Of a stretch of 42,269 nucleotides of DNA, positions 1 to 6,749 are shown in pieces (positions within the stretch are counted from its first letter, which is position 1; each line of letters opens with the position of its first letter). The translations under genes were made by a program, and so were the position numbers. This DNA is from Anaerolineales bacterium (GTDB lineage Bacteria; Chloroflexota; Anaerolineae; Anaerolineales; UBA11858), in contig JAGXKM010000010.1 in the NCBI GenBank assembly GCA_018335275.1, forward strand, positions 1 to 42,269, written 5' to 3'. The notes under the pieces were generated by a model, which had not been told where the DNA came from, made no database searches, and worked only from the letters and a program-made list of their open reading frames with translations.

Positions 1-193
1 AGGAACGGATGGTGAGGGCCAGGGCCGCGGTCTCCAGGGTCACCCCCATTCCGCGGGCCAAAAGGGGCAGGAAGGGAAAGACCATGCGCAGCCCGGTGTA
101 GTTCACGGTCCGGCTGAAAGTGATCACTCCCAGCTGGAGGGCCAGGTTGGATTCCCGGTTTGCGGATGAAGATTTTTTGCTGCGCTCAGTCAT
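1..193 (-). CDS. MFS-type transporter, N-terminal fragment cut by the window edge
   Basis: The minus strand has an open frame from ATG at 193 to the left edge, giving 64 residues with no stop. After a polar Ser/Lys-rich start comes a hydrophobic segment containing NYTGLRMVFPFLPLLARGMG, which resembles the first helix and loop of major facilitator permeases; the substrate cannot be told. The start is supported by GAGGA about 7 nt upstream. The ATG overlaps the stop of the upstream RHS relic (ATGA, 190-193), so the two appear co-transcribed. The family call rests on a short N-terminus and is an inference. Confidence 0.6.
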   Translation of the reverse strand, partial: MTERSKKSSSANRESNLALQLGVITFSRTVNYTGLRMVFPFLPLLARGMGVTLETAALALTIRS

Positions 194-815
194 GCTTGAT
201 TCCTCGGGGCATTGAAAACACAAGCCTTTATTATACCCCTGGATCTGAGCCTACAATCTCCTGAACAGATCATCGGGGCTGGTACCAGACCTTCAGCCAC
301 TGGGATCTCATTTTCTGTGGAAATACTCCATTTCATTTGTGAATGGCCCGTACAGCATTGAGGGACTTTCGATTTGAGACGCATTTCCAAGGCTGGCCCC
401 CTTTCCGGTTCGGGGATGAGGGTATCAGCTTGAGCAAAGCGACCCAGGGCCGGATCGTACCAGCGGGCCTGGTAGAAGTATAACCCAGGCTCCGCTTCCA
501 GGCGCTGCCCGGTGTCCCCCTACAGGGATGCTTCGCGAAAACGGTAGTCGGTGGAGGTCGTCACCTGTCTTGAGCGGGTCTCCCCGAAGGACTTGTAGGC
601 TACTACCCCGCCAGATGCCATCCACGTGGGCGGTGACCGCCGTGGACCCCAGATGGTCGGAGAGGATCCAGTTCAGGGTCCCATTTACTCACATAGCAAT
701 CCGGCCCCTCGCCCTCCGCCCTGACATCCGCGGGGACCACTGCCGCAGCCAGCAGCAGCATGCCCAAAGCCAGCAGCGCTGCCAGCACCTGGTAGATCTT
801 CACTCGCCTGTTCAT
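190..815 (-). pseudogene. Decayed RHS-repeat protein: signal peptide plus RHS-associated core remnant
   Basis: Reading from ATG 815 (AGGAGA just upstream) gives a signal peptide, MNRRVKIYQVLAALLALGML and onward, ending near ADVRAEGEG. After about 45 residues the frame is lost. Homology resumes in a second frame near 658 with DHLGSTAVTAHVDG, then in a third frame from about 609 with YKSFGETR and TDYRF, and after an in-frame TAG with TGQRLEAEPGLYFYQARWYD and PALGRFAQADTLIPEP. These are the hallmarks of the RHS repeat-associated core. An intact protein would have hundreds of residues of YD repeats between the signal peptide and the core, so there is also a large internal deletion. The last frame stays open to TGA at 192-190, overlapping the transporter start. 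Confidence 0.8.
514..537. repeat. 24-bp in-frame insertion with a stop codon inside the RHS core
   Basis: The core normally reads YRF directly followed by TGQ. Here YRF (538-546) and TGQ (505-513) are separated by exactly 24 bp, which adds eight codons including TAG and keeps the frame. The insert carries the half-palindrome GGGATGCTTCGCGAA (its last bases overlapping the flank), which looks like half of a REP/MITE-like hairpin. No second copy exists in this window, so the mobile nature is inferred. Confidence 0.45.
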
Positions 816-938
816 GGGGTTCTCCTCATCGGAGGTGGGCTTTGAAGCTGTGATGAGGACCGGGGATATTGTTCGTCCTTTGTTGTCCGTTTTCCCCCTG
901 CCGGGACGGCACCCGCCATCCTCGGTGAGGGTATTTTC

Positions 939-967
939 AGTGTACAAAGTCCCTTACCCCTTGTCAA
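939..967 (-). promoter_or_regulatory. Sigma-70-type promoter in front of the RHS relic
   Basis: On the minus strand TTGACA (967-962) is a perfect -35. It is followed by a 17-bp spacer and TACACT (944-939), a 4/6 match to the -10. Transcription would run through the RHS relic into the MFS gene with a leader of about 115 nt. Confidence 0.55.
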
Positions 968-1235
968 GACCCTTTCAAGAGTATTGCAGTGTTGTGAGAT
1001 TGAAGATAGATGCAAAGAGTTCACGGCCAACGCATGCAAGAGAAAATGGGAAAAGAACCCACCACTGAGATCCAAAGGAATAGTCACTCCACCCACCTGC
1101 CAGAAAAGGACATTCCTCTCCTGTCCATGATATAAAGGAGATGAGTCCACGAAGTTCATTGTCGGATCCTATCATTTTCGTTGCAGGCAAAACAAAGGGC
1201 CTTCCCGCTCGTTAAAAAGAGTGAAAGAGATATTC
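968..1235. other. Intergenic region between RHS promoter and sigma factor gene
   Basis: Together with the promoter and leader to its left, this forms a 420-bp gene-free stretch between divergent genes. I see no convincing ORF, tRNA or terminator. It should hold the promoter of the sigma factor operon, but no clear -35/-10 pair or ECF-type motif stands out. Confidence 0.4.
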
Positions 1236-1784
1236 ATGAGAGATGATGAGAAAAAGCGCATCCAACGCGCTCAATGTGGAGATAAAGAAGCCATTGCTGC
1301 TCTCTATGACCAGCATTACGAGGCGATTTTCAACTACCTTTATTACCGGGTGGGCCATCTATCCATTGCGGAAGACCTCACGGCCGATGTGTTCCTACGC
1401 ATGATCGACAACCTGGCCTCCTACAAAGACCAGGGAAGGCCGTTTTTGACCTGGTTATACACCATCGCCCGCAACCGGGTGATCGATCATTACCGGAAGG
1501 AAGATGGAAAAAATCCCCTGCCGATCAAAGAAGAACGAATCGCAGGATCGACAGGAATCCCCCGGCAACATGTACAGGATCAAGAAATGTCCTTCTGTTT
1601 CACCAAAGCCCTCCACCACTTAACTGAAAATCAGCGCCGGGTGATCATCCACAAAATCATAGACCAGAGATCCACCCGTGAAACCGCAAAATTGCTTCAA
1701 AAATCAGAAGGAGCTGTGCGATCCCTCCAGTACAGAGCTTTAGAAGCTTTAGAAAAAGCGCTCCGGGAGGAAAAATGCCTCTGA
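1236..1784 (+). CDS. ECF-type RNA polymerase sigma factor
   Basis: This 182-residue protein (ATG at 1236; a GTG at 1221 would add five residues) has the two domains of an extracytoplasmic-function sigma factor. Sigma region 2 spans about residues 18-85, including LYDQHYEAIFNYLYYRV, EDLTADVFLRM and FLTWLYTIARNRVIDHYRK. Sigma region 4 spans about 120-172, including LTENQRRVIIHKI and the helix-turn-helix SEGAVRSLQYRALEALEKAL. It directs RNA polymerase to an unknown regulon. The stop overlaps the next gene by 10 nt, indicating translational coupling to a membrane partner that may act as its anti-sigma factor. ATG 1236 is preferred because a purine-rich stretch lies about 6 nt upstream, though the SD is weak for both starts. 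Confidence 0.9.
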   Translation: MRDDEKKRIQRAQCGDKEAIAALYDQHYEAIFNYLYYRVGHLSIAEDLTADVFLRMIDNLASYKDQGRPFLTWLYTIARNRVIDHYRKEDGKNPLPIKEERIAGSTGIPRQHVQDQEMSFCFTKALHHLTENQRRVIIHKIIDQRSTRETAKLLQKSEGAVRSLQYRALEALEKALREEKCL

Positions 1785-2890
1785 ATGAGAAACCATTTGC
1801 TGCCATTGTAGAAATTTGTCTGGAAAGGATAAAGGAAGGGGAATCCGTCGAGTCCTGTCTGTCATCCTTCCCAGAACACGCCAAGCGTCTGGCCCCTTTG
1901 CTGAATGCTGCCTCCTTCAGCATGGATATTAAAACTCCACAGCCCGATCCAAAAGCAAAGTCACAGGGAAGAGAGAGGGTGATCGCCGCCAGCGAAAGGT
2001 TGCGAAAAAGGTCGAATTCCGTGACAGATGAAACGAAATCCCCCCTCCTTCGTTATGCAAGACGAATGATAAACAGCGTCCGAGCTTACTTTGTACCAAA
2101 GGAGAAACCCAATATGAAACTGACATACCGGATCGCAATTTACGCCGTGATCACCATGGTGCTGGGTAGTTTCTTCAGCGTGAACGCCTCCGCCGAGAGC
2201 CTGCCCGGGGATCCCCTATACAGCATGAAACGCAGCTGGGAAAACGCCCAACTGGCCTTGACCCTTAATGAGAACGCCAGGGAGAAGCTGGAAACCCAGT
2301 TTAATGTAAAAAGGATCAACGAAATTCAGGCATTACTCTCGCAAGGTTCGGCAGAGAAGGTCGAATTTACTGGTTCGATCACGGAAATGTCGGACCCCAT
2401 TTGGAACATCGCCGGATTTCCCGTCAGACTTGGTCCGGACACAGAAGTAGAGGGGGAGATGGAGATTGGAACGGTAGTGAACGTGGAAGCCTTAACCCAG
2501 GAAGATGGAACCCTGCTGGCGGTGGAAGTTGAAGAAAGCTCCGGGGAGGATATGGAGGATGATTCGCCTCAAGGCCCGCTGCCCATGGAAATCGATGACG
2601 ACCTGGATGACGATTCCGATGACGACGATATGGATGACGACCCGGAAGACGAGATGGATGATGGCTACGATGACGACGACGCCGGCGATGACATGGATGA
2701 TGACGACGCCGACGATGACATGGATGATGACGATGACGACGATGACATGGATGATGACGACGCCGACGATGACATGGATGATGACGATGACGACGATGAC
2801 ATGGATGATGACGATGACAGCGATGACATGGATGACGACGATGAAAATGACAGCGACGATGAAGCGGATGATGATGACGAGGATGATTAA
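1775..2890 (+). CDS. DUF5667-type membrane partner of the sigma factor with a long Asp-rich tail
   Basis: The 371-residue product begins with a cytosolic part. Residues 8-46 (EICLERIKEGESVESCLSSF, then PEHAKRLAPLL) resemble the start of putative anti-sigma proteins from Chloroflexi. One membrane span lies at about 117-138. Then comes a DUF5667-like segment (about 143-190, SLPGDPLYSMKRSWENAQLA) and a DUF5666-like beta segment (about 194-252). Residues 257-371 are almost only Asp with Met, Glu, Ala and Ser, encoded largely by a 27-bp tandem repeat. Given one span with a basic N-terminus inside, the acidic tail should face outside and could bind divalent cations or cell-wall polymers (inference). 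The start at 1775 has GGGAGG just upstream. The family names come from recognised motifs, not a search. Confidence 0.75.
   Translation: MPLNEKPFAAIVEICLERIKEGESVESCLSSFPEHAKRLAPLLNAASFSMDIKTPQPDPKAKSQGRERVIAASERLRKRSNSVTDETKSPLLRYARRMINSVRAYFVPKEKPNMKLTYRIAIYAVITMVLGSFFSVNASAESLPGDPLYSMKRSWENAQLALTLNENAREKLETQFNVKRINEIQALLSQGSAEKVEFTGSITEMSDPIWNIAGFPVRLGPDTEVEGEMEIGTVVNVEALTQEDGTLLAVEVEESSGEDMEDDSPQGPLPMEIDDDLDDDSDDDDMDDDPEDEMDDGYDDDDAGDDMDDDDADDDMDDDDDDDDMDDDDADDDMDDDDDDDDMDDDDDSDDMDDDDENDSDDEADDDDEDD
2687..2848 (+). repeat. 27-bp coding tandem repeat, six units
   Basis: Six consecutive 27-bp units (starting 2687, 2714, 2741, 2768, 2795, 2822) each begin GATGACATGGATGA and encode DDMDDDDxx. 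Units 1 and 3 end in an Ala codon plus Asp; units 2 and 4 end in Asp-Asp. Units 1+2 and 3+4 therefore also form a 54-bp higher-order repeat. The last two units have diverged. Such an array can expand or shrink by slippage or recombination without a frameshift. Confidence 0.9.
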
Positions 2891-2934
2891 CGGAGGGCTG
2901 CACCCAGCCACCCATTATTAACTGTAGAAAACAA

Positions 2935-2963
2935 AGCGTCCGGTCTCCCGGGCGCTTTTTCTT
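2935..2963 (+). terminator. Intrinsic terminator of the sigma factor operon
   Basis: AGCGTCCGG, a TCT loop and CCGGGCGCT form a GC-rich hairpin with one G-T pair, followed by TTTTTCTTT, 45 nt after the stop of the upstream gene. Confidence 0.75.
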
Positions 2964-3253
2964 TCCCTGCAACCAGAACCCCGCTGGGATCCCTGATGAT
3001 CATAATCTGGCCATCCTCCCCGGGATAAGAGATTTTCCACCCGTATCATCCCCTACATTTTCAACAGGAACATTACCAGGGATCCTTAAAAGCATTGATG
3101 GGCTGTGAAATTTTTCACCCTGATCGCGCCCTTGAAATCCTACAGGGCGGGGAAAAGAGGAAACCGATTGAAGGATGAATTTCACTACGCTCCGATCATT
3201 TCATGAGTACAATGGGAACAGAATGAATTCAGTGGGAAGGGAGAACATAGGCT
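2964..3253. other. Intergenic region before the oxidoreductase genes
   Basis: This 290-bp stretch has no supported gene. It holds a small inverted repeat, CGCCCT (3127-3132) and AGGGCG (3144-3149), and a TACAAT (3208-3213) that could be a -10 but has no good -35. AAGGGAG at 3237-3243 is the likely ribosome binding site of the next gene. Confidence 0.4.
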
Positions 3254-4375
3254 ATGCCCCAATTCATGGACGGAAATCGAGCCATCGCCCTGGGAGCGAT
3301 TGATGCCGGGTGTGATTTCTACGCCGGCTATCCGATCACCCCCGCGACGGGCATCCTCCTCCACCTGGCCGGGCACCTGCCCAAAACGGGCGGGTTGGTG
3401 CTGCAGGGAGAAGACGAAATCGCCTCCATGGGATTCTGCATCGGGGCGGCAATGAGCGGCCGGCGGGTGATGACCGCCACCAGCGGTCCCGGGATCAGCC
3501 TGTACAGCGAGAACATCGGCCTGGCGATCATGGGCGAGGTGCCTTTGGTGATCGTGGACGTGCAGCGCATGGGTCCGGCCACCGGGGCGGCCACCACCGG
3601 GGCTCAGGGCGACATTCAGTTCCTGCGCTGGGGCACCAGTGGGGGTTACCCGGTGATCGTCCTGGCGCCCACCACCGTGGAGGAATGCTACACCCTGACC
3701 ATCAAAGCCTTTGACCTGGCGGAACGTTTCCGCGTGCCCGTCTTCCTGGCTACCGACAAGGAGACGGCCCTGACAAAGACGACCACACACATCGAACGCG
3801 AACACACGCCCCGCGTCCGGGACCGGAAAACAGCGGAAACTGAATCGGAGTTCGTGCCTCTGGGAATCGAAGAATTGGATGAAGTGCCGGCCATGACCCC
3901 TTTTGGAGGCCCTCATAAACTGCGCTTCACAACCTCCTCCCACGACGAACACGGCTACCTGACCAAGGACCCGCAGGCCCTGGACCGCCTCAACCGGCAT
4001 TTGGCCGCGAAAATCGAAGCCCATACGGACGAGATCGCCATGCTGGACGTGGACGCGGACCAGGGCTCGGAAACCGCGGTCTTGAGCTACGGGATCAGCG
4101 CCCGTTCCGCAAAGGCAGCCGTGGGCAAAGCGCGCCGCAGCGGGAAAAAGGCCACCTTGATCACAGTCTACTCGCTGTGGCCGGTCCCTGAGGATGCCAT
4201 CCGGGAAGCCTTGAAGGGAGTGAAACGCATCATCGTCCCCGAACTCAACCTGGGACAGTATACACGGGAGATCCAGCGCCTGGCCACAAACGATCAGGAG
4301 GTGATCGGGATCTACCGCGTGGACGGGAAGCTGATCACACCGGAGGAAATCATAGAACAAGGGGGTGTGCTGTGA
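3254..4375 (+). CDS. 2-oxoacid:ferredoxin oxidoreductase, alpha subunit
   Basis: The 373-residue protein matches the alpha subunit of the KorA/VorB group. It starts with the pyruvate-ferredoxin oxidoreductase N-terminal domain (about 1-175; FYAGYPITPAT near residue 23, GEDEIASMGFCIGAAMSGRR, TSGPGISLYSENIGLA). A transketolase C-like domain follows at about 245-365 (TAVLSYGISARSAKAA, LWPVPEDAIREAL). With the next gene it would carry out CoA-dependent oxidation of a 2-oxoacid with reduction of ferredoxin, using thiamine diphosphate in the cytosol. The exact substrate (2-oxoglutarate, branched-chain or other) cannot be read from sequence. No gamma domain is fused here. GTGA at 4372-4375 couples it to the beta gene. 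Confidence 0.88.
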   Translation: MPQFMDGNRAIALGAIDAGCDFYAGYPITPATGILLHLAGHLPKTGGLVLQGEDEIASMGFCIGAAMSGRRVMTATSGPGISLYSENIGLAIMGEVPLVIVDVQRMGPATGAATTGAQGDIQFLRWGTSGGYPVIVLAPTTVEECYTLTIKAFDLAERFRVPVFLATDKETALTKTTTHIEREHTPRVRDRKTAETESEFVPLGIEELDEVPAMTPFGGPHKLRFTTSSHDEHGYLTKDPQALDRLNRHLAAKIEAHTDEIAMLDVDADQGSETAVLSYGISARSAKAAVGKARRSGKKATLITVYSLWPVPEDAIREALKGVKRIIVPELNLGQYTREIQRLATNDQEVIGIYRVDGKLITPEEIIEQGGVL

Positions 4376-5703
4376 ACACGAAAAGAGAAACCTACCTCAA
4401 CCCGGACACCCTGCCCTTCCCCTTCTGCCCCGGATGCGGGCACCATACCATCCTGGAGAAGCTGAATCAAGCTCTGGTTGACCTGGCGCTGGATCCCAAG
4501 GAAGTGGTCATCGTCTCCGACATCGGCTGCGCGGGATTGAGCGACAGATACTTCGACACCCACGCCTTTCACGGCCTGCACGGGCGGAGCGTGACCTACG
4601 CCACAGGGATCAAGATGGCGCGGCCGGAGCTGACCGTGATCGTCCTCATCGGCGACGGCGGGTTCGGGATTGGCGGCCACCACATGCTGAACGCGGCCCG
4701 GCGCAACATCGGGGTCAACGTCTTCGTCTTCAACAACCTCAACTACGGGATGACGGGCGGCGAGCACTCCGTGACCACGCCGCTTGAAGCCCGGACCTCA
4801 ACCACGCCTTACGGTCAGCTGGAGCAGCCTCTGGACATCCCCGCCAGCGTGGGCGTGAACGGGGCCAATTTCGCAGCCCGGACCACGACTTTCGATCCAG
4901 ACTTGGCGGATCTGATGACCCAGGCCATCCAGCATGAGGGATTCTCCCTGGTCGACATCTGGGAATTGTGCACAGCGTATTTCGTGATCCAGAACCGGTT
5001 CAGCAAAGCCAGGATGCAGGAAACGCTGGAAAAGCTGGATTTCGAAACCGGCGTGCTCCACGACAGGCAGCGCCCGGAATTCAGCCGCGCTTACCGCGAG
5101 AAAGCCGTCAGCGAAGGGAAGCGGGAGAACGTGGTGGGGTTGACATCCCTCGACCCCTCCTTCGAAAGCTCCCTGCCACGGCAAAAAAGCCTGATCATCG
5201 CCGGGGCTGCGGGGGCAAAGATCAGCACCGCCGGGACGCTTTTCAGCCAGGGGGCGATTTTCTCGGGGCTGCAGGCCACGCAACGCAACGACTACCCGGT
5301 GACTGTCAAGACCGGACATTCCATCGCTGAGGTCATCCTCAGCCCGGAGGAGATTTACTATACCGGGGTCGAAACCCCTGAGGTAGTGTTTGCTCTCTTT
5401 CCCGAGGGGCTGGCGAAAGTCCAGAAGCAGATCAAGGCTCTCAACCCAGAGGACCTCCTGATCCTCAACGCGGATCTGCCAGAGGTGGAAACCGCGGCAC
5501 AAACGTGGCGGTTGGACTTTCGTTCCGCAAAACGCTGGGGGAGAAAAAAAGAATACCGGGCCATCATGGCTCTGGGGGTTTACCTGCGAGCGTCGAAGAT
5601 CTACCCCATCGAGGCTTTCCAAGCGGCCATCGAACTGTCACCCCGCTACGCGGAAGACAACCTGGCGGCGCTGGAAGCCAGCAAAGATGTGGAGATGGGT
5701 TAG
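4372..5703 (+). CDS. 2-oxoacid:ferredoxin oxidoreductase, fused beta-gamma subunit
   Basis: The first 265 residues are a KorB-type beta subunit. CPGCGH holds Cys19 and Cys22, and Cys53 and Cys200 complete a likely [4Fe-4S] ligand set. The thiamine diphosphate/Mg site is GDGGFGIGGHHMLNAARRN (from 94) followed by NNLNYGMTGG. From about residue 273 a gamma domain begins (SLIIAGAAGAKISTAGTLFS) and runs to about 375, ending in an unusual tail (to 443) with YLRASKIYPIEAFQAAIEL. In most families gamma is a separate protein or sits at the N-terminus of alpha, so this order is uncommon. Translation starts at GTG 4372, overlapping the alpha stop. No delta (ferredoxin) subunit is in the window, and no terminator is visible after the stop. 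Confidence 0.88.
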   Translation: MNTKRETYLNPDTLPFPFCPGCGHHTILEKLNQALVDLALDPKEVVIVSDIGCAGLSDRYFDTHAFHGLHGRSVTYATGIKMARPELTVIVLIGDGGFGIGGHHMLNAARRNIGVNVFVFNNLNYGMTGGEHSVTTPLEARTSTTPYGQLEQPLDIPASVGVNGANFAARTTTFDPDLADLMTQAIQHEGFSLVDIWELCTAYFVIQNRFSKARMQETLEKLDFETGVLHDRQRPEFSRAYREKAVSEGKRENVVGLTSLDPSFESSLPRQKSLIIAGAAGAKISTAGTLFSQGAIFSGLQATQRNDYPVTVKTGHSIAEVILSPEEIYYTGVETPEVVFALFPEGLAKVQKQIKALNPEDLLILNADLPEVETAAQTWRLDFRSAKRWGRKKEYRAIMALGVYLRASKIYPIEAFQAAIELSPRYAEDNLAALEASKDVEMG

Positions 5704-5844
5704 AACGTTTGAAGGTTTACATCCAGAATATTTACATTGTGTCCTTCTGAGAAAAATTCCTAATATCACAGGTAAAAGTTTAGAAATTACCAGAATCTTG
5801 TGAAATAAAACCACTTAGGTGGCAAAACGACACGATTTCTGCGC

Positions 5845-5873
5845 TTGACATCGAACTTTTGTTCGTGTATAAT
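5845..5873 (+). promoter_or_regulatory. Consensus sigma-70-type promoter of lexA
   Basis: TTGACA (5845-5850) and TATAAT (5868-5873) are both perfect hexamers with a 17-bp spacer. Transcription should start near 5880, about 50 nt before the lexA ATG. Confidence 0.9.
5852..5865. promoter_or_regulatory. LexA operator (SOS box) inside the lexA promoter
   Basis: CGAACTTTTGTTCG is a perfect inverted repeat CGAAC-N4-GTTCG. It matches the GAAC-N4-GTTC box known for LexA (DinR) of Bacillus and actinobacteria. It lies wholly inside the -35/-10 spacer, so bound LexA would block RNA polymerase, giving negative autoregulation. Confidence 0.88.
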
Positions 5874-5929
5874 CCCGTATAGCACAAATATTCTACTTTT
5901 AAACGCAACCAGAACACGGGAGGACCGTT

Positions 5930-6637
5930 ATGGCTCCGAAAACCAGTCAGAAATTAAAGGACCGCCATAAGCAAATCCTGGAAGTGATCGAAGATTACCG
6001 CGCAGAACACGGCTATGCCCCCTCCTACCGGGAGATCTGCGCTCAAACCGACATCACCTCCACATCCATGGTCAATTATTATCTGGAGCAGCTGGAGGAG
6101 ATGGGCATCATTGAGCGCCAGGAAAACATCTCCCGCAGTTTAAAGATCAGGAATGCAGCCCGACAGAAAGTGGAGCAAGCCCTGGGTAGAGTCAAAGAGG
6201 CGGCGGACTCCCTTACCAAGACATTAAACGTCCCCATCCTGGGACGGATTGTGGCCAGTGAACCGGTGCCCATCCCGGAATCAGACTTCAACCTCTTCGA
6301 CGCTGAATCCGTGGTGGACGTGGCAGTCAGCCTCATCCCCCGCAACGTCGAAAAAGAAACCCTCTTCGCGCTGGAAGTCGAAGGTGATTCCATGGTCGAC
6401 GCCATGGTCAACGACGGGGACATCATCATCATGAAACCGGCCCAGCAGGCCGAGAACGGGGAAATGGTCGCGGTCCGCCTCAAAGATCAAAACGAAACCA
6501 CATTGAAGCGTTACTACTTTGAAGGTGACCGGGTGCGCTTACAGCCCGCCAACCCGACCATGGAGCCCATTTATATTGACCCCTCCACGGATCTGGAAAT
6601 CCAGGGCAAAGTGGTCCTGATCATCCGCCAGATCTAA
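5930..6637 (+). CDS. lexA: LexA repressor, SOS response regulator (serine self-protease)
   Basis: This 235-residue protein has the LexA winged-helix DNA-binding domain (about 8-75, HGYAPSYREICAQTDITSTS). A 25-residue linker leads to an S24 peptidase domain with catalytic Ser154 (VEGDSMVD) and Lys193 (TTLKRYY). In SOS induction RecA filaments trigger self-cleavage, freeing DNA repair genes. The cleavage region reads VPILGRIVASEP, so the expected scissile bond would be Ala109-Ser110 rather than the usual Ala-Gly. The start has GGGAGG about 6 nt upstream. The gene stands alone, with its own operator-bearing promoter and a terminator. It is slightly longer than typical LexA (about 200-215) because of the linker. 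Confidence 0.93.
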   Translation: MAPKTSQKLKDRHKQILEVIEDYRAEHGYAPSYREICAQTDITSTSMVNYYLEQLEEMGIIERQENISRSLKIRNAARQKVEQALGRVKEAADSLTKTLNVPILGRIVASEPVPIPESDFNLFDAESVVDVAVSLIPRNVEKETLFALEVEGDSMVDAMVNDGDIIIMKPAQQAENGEMVAVRLKDQNETTLKRYYFEGDRVRLQPANPTMEPIYIDPSTDLEIQGKVVLIIRQI

Positions 6638-6671
6638 AAGGAATATTTCTACCTATCTCCGCACTGGAAAG

Positions 6672-6703
6672 AACCGTCTTTTCCTCAAGACGGTTTTTTC
6701 CTT
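6672..6703 (+). terminator. Intrinsic terminator of lexA
   Basis: AACCGTCTT, a TTCCTC loop and AAGACGGTT form a perfect 9-bp stem followed by a T run, 35 nt after the lexA stop. It may also slow transcription arriving from the convergent lipoprotein gene, though that side lacks a good T tract. Confidence 0.85.
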
Positions 6704-6749
6704 TAATGCAAGATCCCTGCGAAAAATTTTCATCCGGACCACCTTTAAC

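Noticed and set aside
603-1190. Overlapping frames on both strands between the RHS relic and the sigma gene
   Set aside because: Apart from the signal peptide from 815 they show no domain, and they overlap each other.
2687-2848. Possible CRISPR-like array
   Set aside because: The 27-bp units follow each other without spacers and are in frame within a coding sequence.
2424-2972. Long minus-strand frames rich in His/Arg or Ile/Val opposite the Asp tail
   Set aside because: They are mirror readings of the GAT/GAC repeat; the plus-strand frame has a ribosome site, overlap with the sigma gene and recognisable domains.
3185-4360. 391-codon minus-strand frame opposite the alpha subunit gene
   Set aside because: No family resemblance; it is a shadow of the GC-biased korA-like gene.
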